15,863 nucleotides of DNA. It comes from an uncultured Clostridia bacterium. GTDB taxonomy: Bacteria; Bacillota; Clostridia; TANB77; CAG-508. The stretch covers positions 1 through 15,863 of the forward strand of contig CAPBNZ010000042.1 in NCBI GenBank assembly GCA_948585895.1. The letters run 5' to 3'. Numbering within the stretch: the stretch's first letter is position 1; the number at the start of each line of letters is the position of its first letter. A model generated the notes under the pieces. It did not search any database and was not told the origin of the DNA. It was given only the letters and a program-made list of their open reading frames with translations. Below are positions 12,780 through 15,863 of the stretch, in pieces. The position numbers and the translations under genes are program-made.

Positions 12780-12829
12780 TTAACCTAATTACCACCAAAA
12801 CTATTGACTTATGGTGGCGATTAGGTTAA
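12780..12829. promoter_or_regulatory. Operator-like 18-bp palindrome over the abiE promoter
   Basis: 12780-12797 (TTAACCTAATTACCACCA) is the reverse complement of 12812-12829 with two mismatches, around 14 bases. The right arm covers the spacer of the abiE promoter. In the studied streptococcal system, AbiEi represses its own operon by binding inverted repeats at the promoter. The repeat could also form a hairpin ending the zinc-finger gene. Confidence 0.75.
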
Positions 12830-12832
12830 AAT
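12804..12832 (+). promoter_or_regulatory. Promoter of the abiE-exonuclease operon
   Basis: TTGACT (12804-12809), 17 bases, TAAAAT (12827-12832). The predicted start near 12839 coincides with the GGAGG (12839-12843), giving a very short leader and ruling out the ATG at 12831 as the gene start. Confidence 0.75.
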
Positions 12833-12851
12833 GTTTTTGGAGGAAAAATAT

Positions 12852-13394
12852 ATGTTATATACTTACAACGAAATAAAAAATAAATATAAAAGCACTTATC
12901 AAATACGAAAAGCATTGAAAAATAAAGAATTTTTTAAAATTGAAAAAGGTATATATTCTGATATTCCTAATGTTCATTATTTAGCAGTTATAATGAAGAA
13001 ATATCCTTATGGAGTATTTACTTCTTACTCTGCTTATTATTATCACAATTTAACAGATGTTATTCCAAACACAATGTATTTGGCTACAAACAGAAATGGA
13101 ACAACTATTACTTCAGATAAAATAAAACAAATTCGTATGAAAGATGAATTATATAATTTGGGAAAAACTGAAATTGATTATGAAGGAATAAAGATAAATA
13201 TTTATGATAAAGAAAGAATGCTAATTGATTTAGCTAGAAACAAAAATCAAATTGGATATGACTTATATAAAGAAATTATATCTAATTATAGAAAACTAGC
13301 AAATTCATTAGATACACAAAAGATAGAAGAATATTTACAATACTTTGCAAATGGAGATAAAATTTTTGAAATAATACAAGACGAGGTGTTTTAA
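12852..13394 (+). CDS. abiEi: AbiEi antitoxin, type IV toxin-antitoxin
   Basis: 180 residues. Residues 1-45 form the N-terminal winged helix (YTYNEIKNKYKSTYQIRKAL), with 'FKIEKGIYSD' as the typical turn between DNA-binding and C-terminal domains. 'YPYGVFTSYSAYYYHNLTDV' is a family hallmark, as is 'KERMLIDLAR' near 120. AbiEi proteins repress the operon and counter the toxin without stable binding to it, the type IV mode. The ATG at 12852 is chosen because GGAGG lies eight bases upstream and the earlier in-frame ATG lies inside the -10 box. The stop overlaps the toxin start by one base (TAATG). The pair aborts phage infection in Lactococcus and Streptococcus and also stabilises mobile elements. 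Confidence 0.93.
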   Translation: MLYTYNEIKNKYKSTYQIRKALKNKEFFKIEKGIYSDIPNVHYLAVIMKKYPYGVFTSYSAYYYHNLTDVIPNTMYLATNRNGTTITSDKIKQIRMKDELYNLGKTEIDYEGIKINIYDKERMLIDLARNKNQIGYDLYKEIISNYRKLANSLDTQKIEEYLQYFANGDKIFEIIQDEVF

Positions 13395-14206
13395 TGGATA
13401 TATATAAAGCTGTCAACAAATACATATCAGCAGGTTATTCTGAAGATGATGCAATTCCAAAAGTTGCTCAAGATATTGTTTTACTTAAAATTGGAAATAG
13501 CAAATACAGTAAAAATATAACTGTAAAAGGTGGAGTTGTAATGCATAACATTTCTAAAGATATGCGTCGTGCAACTCGAGACATGGATATAGATTTTATA
13601 AAATATTCTTTAGAAGATAAATCGATTCTTAATTTTATAAAGGAATTAAATAACACAGATGATGGTGTAAAAATAAAAGTTACTGGAAAGATTGAACCAT
13701 TACATCATCAAGACTACGATGGAAAAAGAGTCTACATACAACTAACTGATAACCATCGCTATTCAATAAGTTCAAAGCTAGATATTGGAGTACATAAATA
13801 TTTTGATATGGAACAAGATGAGTATTATTTTGATTTTAATATAATAGATGAAAGTGTAAGTTTGCTTATAAACTCTAAAGAACAGATAATTGTTGAAAAA
13901 CTAAAATCATTATTAAAATTTGGTATTACTTCTACTAGATTTAAAGATATTTTTGATTTTTATTATTTAATTAATAATGAAAATTTAGATAAGGACAAGC
14001 TAATAAAATACATAGATATTTTGATTTTCAAAGATGAGAATATGAGAGAGCATACAATAGAAGATATATCTAAAAGTATATTAAATAATAGTAGATTCCA
14101 GACAAGAATTAATACAGCTAATAATAATTGGCTAGAAGTGCCTATAAAAGATGTCATTGATAATATTTTAGATTATTTTGATAATTTAACACTAGTAACA
14201 AAATAA
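13394..14206 (+). CDS. abiEii: AbiEii nucleotidyltransferase toxin
   Basis: 270 residues, normal for the family. The nucleotidyltransferase core is intact: GG at 46-47 in 'VKGGVVMHN', the DxD pair Asp65/Asp67 in 'RDMDIDFI', Asp130 in 'SKLDIGVH', the Lys-rich motif III at 162-176 (KEQIIVEKLKSLLKF) and motif IV 'RFKDIFDFYYL' at 182-192. AbiEii/MenT proteins transfer nucleotides, in MenT3 to tRNA acceptor ends, stopping growth. It is coupled to the antitoxin by a one-base overlap, and the exonuclease gene follows 15 bases later, so the three are probably one transcript. Nothing points to inactivation. Confidence 0.94.
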   Translation: MDIYKAVNKYISAGYSEDDAIPKVAQDIVLLKIGNSKYSKNITVKGGVVMHNISKDMRRATRDMDIDFIKYSLEDKSILNFIKELNNTDDGVKIKVTGKIEPLHHQDYDGKRVYIQLTDNHRYSISSKLDIGVHKYFDMEQDEYYFDFNIIDESVSLLINSKEQIIVEKLKSLLKFGITSTRFKDIFDFYYLINNENLDKDKLIKYIDILIFKDENMREHTIEDISKSILNNSRFQTRINTANNNWLEVPIKDVIDNILDYFDNLTLVTK

Positions 14207-14221
14207 ATGGAGGTTTAAAAG

Positions 14222-15610
14222 TTGAGAGAATTAAAAGGAAAAAGTTTAATAGAAATACCAAATAAATATATTGCGTTTGATATTGAAACCACTGGACTAG
14301 ATTCTATGTATGATGAAATAATTGAAATAGGAGCTATAAAAATTGAAGATGGCAAAGAGATAGAAACATTTAGTACATTAATAAAACCAGAATATGAAAT
14401 AGATGAATTTATTACTGAATTAACAGGAATTACAAACGAAATGGTAATAGATGCTCCAAAAATCAATGAAATTTTACCTAAATTTATGGATTTTATTAAC
14501 GACTCAGTTATTTTAGGTCATAATGTAAATTTTGATATTAATTTTATATATGATAATTTAATAAATGAAGATATGAAACCTATTACTAATGATTTTGTTG
14601 ATACATTAAGATTAAGTAGAAGATTATTACCTGAGCTTAAGCATCATAGATTAAGTGATTTAGCAAATTATTATAACATTGATACTACAGGTAGTCATAG
14701 GTCTTTAATAGATGTTAGAATAACAATTGATATATTTAAAAATCTTGAAAAACTTGTTGAAAGTAAGTATTCAAATATAGAGAATTTTAAAGATGCTTGC
14801 AAGAAAAAAAGTCACTCATGTTTTAAAGCAAGTGATATTACTACAATTAATACTGAATTTGATGAAGATAATCTTTTATATGATAAATATTTTGCTATTA
14901 CTGGAACATTAGAAAGAATGTCACGAAAAGAGGCAATGCAGATTATTGCTGATTTAGGTGGACACTGTCAAGATAGTGTAAATAAAGATACAAATTTTTT
15001 GATATTAGGTAACAATGACTATAATCCTATTTTAAGAGGTAAAAAAAGTTCTAAACTTTTAAAAGCGGAAAGTTTGAAATTGAAAGGGCAAGATATTGAA
15101 ATTTTATCAGAGAATGTTTTCTACGATGTAATTCCAGAACTAGAAAATAAAACTATTCAAAAACAAGATAATTTTGTAGGCATACCTATTGATAACGGAA
15201 GCTTTAATGAAAAAGAAAAACAAGCATATTATTTAACAAAAGATATACTTGCTCGTAATGGTAAAAATATAGAAGATATTAGATGCAATATAAATTCATC
15301 TAACTATTTTGATATTTCGTTGATGTATCCTATTTTAAGACTAAAATTAAGAGGTAACAAGGATTATATTGTAATCGACAAATATGCAGATGATTCTTAT
15401 GATTTTTCATATTTTTTGCAAGAACCATGTACTAAAAATGACAATGGAAAATGTAGATTGATTTTATCTAACATTGAAGAAGTTGAAAAACTAGAAAAAT
15501 ATATTGTTGACCAGTATGAGTGTGCATTAGCTGGAAATAAGACATACATAGGAAATGTTAAAGTAGGACAAACAAATTATAATAAATACTTAAAAGAAAA
15601 TTATCAATAA
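14222..15610 (+). CDS. DEDDh 3'-5' exonuclease with BRCT domain
   Basis: 462 residues from a TTG start. GGAGG (14209-14213) lies eight bases before it, and the first ATG would fall after the catalytic Asp. Residues 14-180 are a DnaQ-like exonuclease with all five acids and the base: Asp20, Glu22 (FDIETTGLD), Asp105 (HNVNFD), His159 and Asp164 (SHRSLIDV). 219-303 is a BRCT domain (YFAITGTLERMSRKEAMQII, then TNFLILG). 320-462 is an alpha/beta domain I do not recognise, ending 'GQTNYNKYL'. The domain order resembles stand-alone PolC-epsilon-like exonucleases of Firmicutes that trim DNA ends. Being third in the abiE transcript suggests cargo with a defence or DNA-processing role. A hairpin follows. 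Confidence 0.88.
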   Translation: MRELKGKSLIEIPNKYIAFDIETTGLDSMYDEIIEIGAIKIEDGKEIETFSTLIKPEYEIDEFITELTGITNEMVIDAPKINEILPKFMDFINDSVILGHNVNFDINFIYDNLINEDMKPITNDFVDTLRLSRRLLPELKHHRLSDLANYYNIDTTGSHRSLIDVRITIDIFKNLEKLVESKYSNIENFKDACKKKSHSCFKASDITTINTEFDEDNLLYDKYFAITGTLERMSRKEAMQIIADLGGHCQDSVNKDTNFLILGNNDYNPILRGKKSSKLLKAESLKLKGQDIEILSENVFYDVIPELENKTIQKQDNFVGIPIDNGSFNEKEKQAYYLTKDILARNGKNIEDIRCNINSSNYFDISLMYPILRLKLRGNKDYIVIDKYADDSYDFSYFLQEPCTKNDNGKCRLILSNIEEVEKLEKYIVDQYECALAGNKTYIGNVKVGQTNYNKYLKENYQ

Positions 15611-15637
15611 AAAACAAATAGAATTGAACATAATGAT

Positions 15638-15664
15638 AGAGCTACTGTGAGTAGCTCTTATTTT
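15638..15664. terminator. Shared hairpin between convergent genes
   Basis: AGAGCTACT (15638-15646) and AGTAGCTCT (15650-15658) form nine perfect pairs around GTG, then TATTTTAT. It lies between the exonuclease stop and the stop of the minus-strand gene at the right edge. Confidence 0.82.
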
Positions 15665-15863
15665 ATATATTACTACTTTTAGATTTAGCATTTTCTATTC
15701 TATTATGTATATATTCTAATTGCTTCTTATAAGACATTATAAATAATACAATAAGTAAGATAAACAATATCGTGTATATAATTGTGGAAGTAATATTTAG
15801 CCAATTTTTTATTTCATATACAAATTTAGATACTAATAGAAGAAAAAAAGTAGCAATAAAATT
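15663..15863 (-). CDS. Membrane protein, C-terminal part, cut by the window edge
   Basis: The minus strand is open from the window edge to a TAA at 15663-15665, giving the last 66 residues. Two hydrophobic stretches (FIATFFLLLVS and IIYTILFILLIVLFIM) are separated by a polar loop (KFVYEIKNWLNITST), followed by a basic tail with a Tyr-Lys-Lys-Gln start and many Asn and Ser. Two membrane helices with a positively charged cytoplasmic tail are consistent with a small membrane protein or the end of a larger one. The N-terminus lies outside the window and no family can be named. It converges on the exonuclease gene. Confidence 0.6.
   Translation of the reverse strand, partial: NFIATFFLLLVSKFVYEIKNWLNITSTIIYTILFILLIVLFIMSYKKQLEYIHNRIENAKSKSSNI

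Noticed and set aside
12831..12851. Earlier ATG for abiEi
   Set aside because: It overlaps the -10 box and would lie upstream of the predicted transcript start.

Overview
The window is about one quarter GC, uses AT-ending codons and strong Shine-Dalgarno sites, and carries only mobile-element genes. It looks like DNA of an AT-rich Firmicute, probably a gut clostridium. I see no rRNA, tRNA, CRISPR array or housekeeping gene. It is best read as two integrated elements lying tail to tail.

Element A (about 1-9500). The left end has small genes and a frameshifted excisionase-like gene (245-462). Then come a likely winged-helix replication initiator (641-1543) and a small partner. A leftward block holds an HTH regulator, an antitoxin, a RelE-type toxin and an unknown protein (3486-2309). 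A divergent control region (3487-3677) separates it from a rightward run of small genes: an LPD29-like protein, a coiled-coil protein, a membrane-anchored LysM protein and three unknowns. Three 22-bp G-rich iterons and an AT-rich stretch (5553-5807) form a candidate origin just ahead of a DnaG/DnaB-like primase-helicase (5808-7730). One more small gene and a tyrosine integrase (8269-9438) close the element. I find no relaxase, capsid or packaging gene, so A looks like a self-replicating integrative plasmid or a satellite that borrows a transfer system. Its most striking property is 14 exact copies of GAAGCGG, the heptamer described as the Staphylococcus aureus Chi site, against none in the other 6.4 kb.

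Junction (9439-9658). This holds the terminator of integrase A and a perfect GTCGAG-N7-CTCGAC inverted repeat that could be the crossover core.

Element B (about 9500 to beyond the window). A second tyrosine integrase with an N-terminal cysteine cluster (11026-9659) and an excisionase (11402-11202) read leftward. Between them are face-to-face promoters and a possible 90-nt RNA. The excisionase is preceded by a leader of about 270 nt with a GC-richer, foldable core and a consensus promoter. Rightward lie a DUF6076-like zinc-finger protein and an apparent defence operon: AbiEi antitoxin, AbiEii nucleotidyltransferase toxin and a DEDDh exonuclease-BRCT protein, with an operator-like palindrome over the promoter. 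A partial membrane protein gene enters from the right edge on the minus strand.
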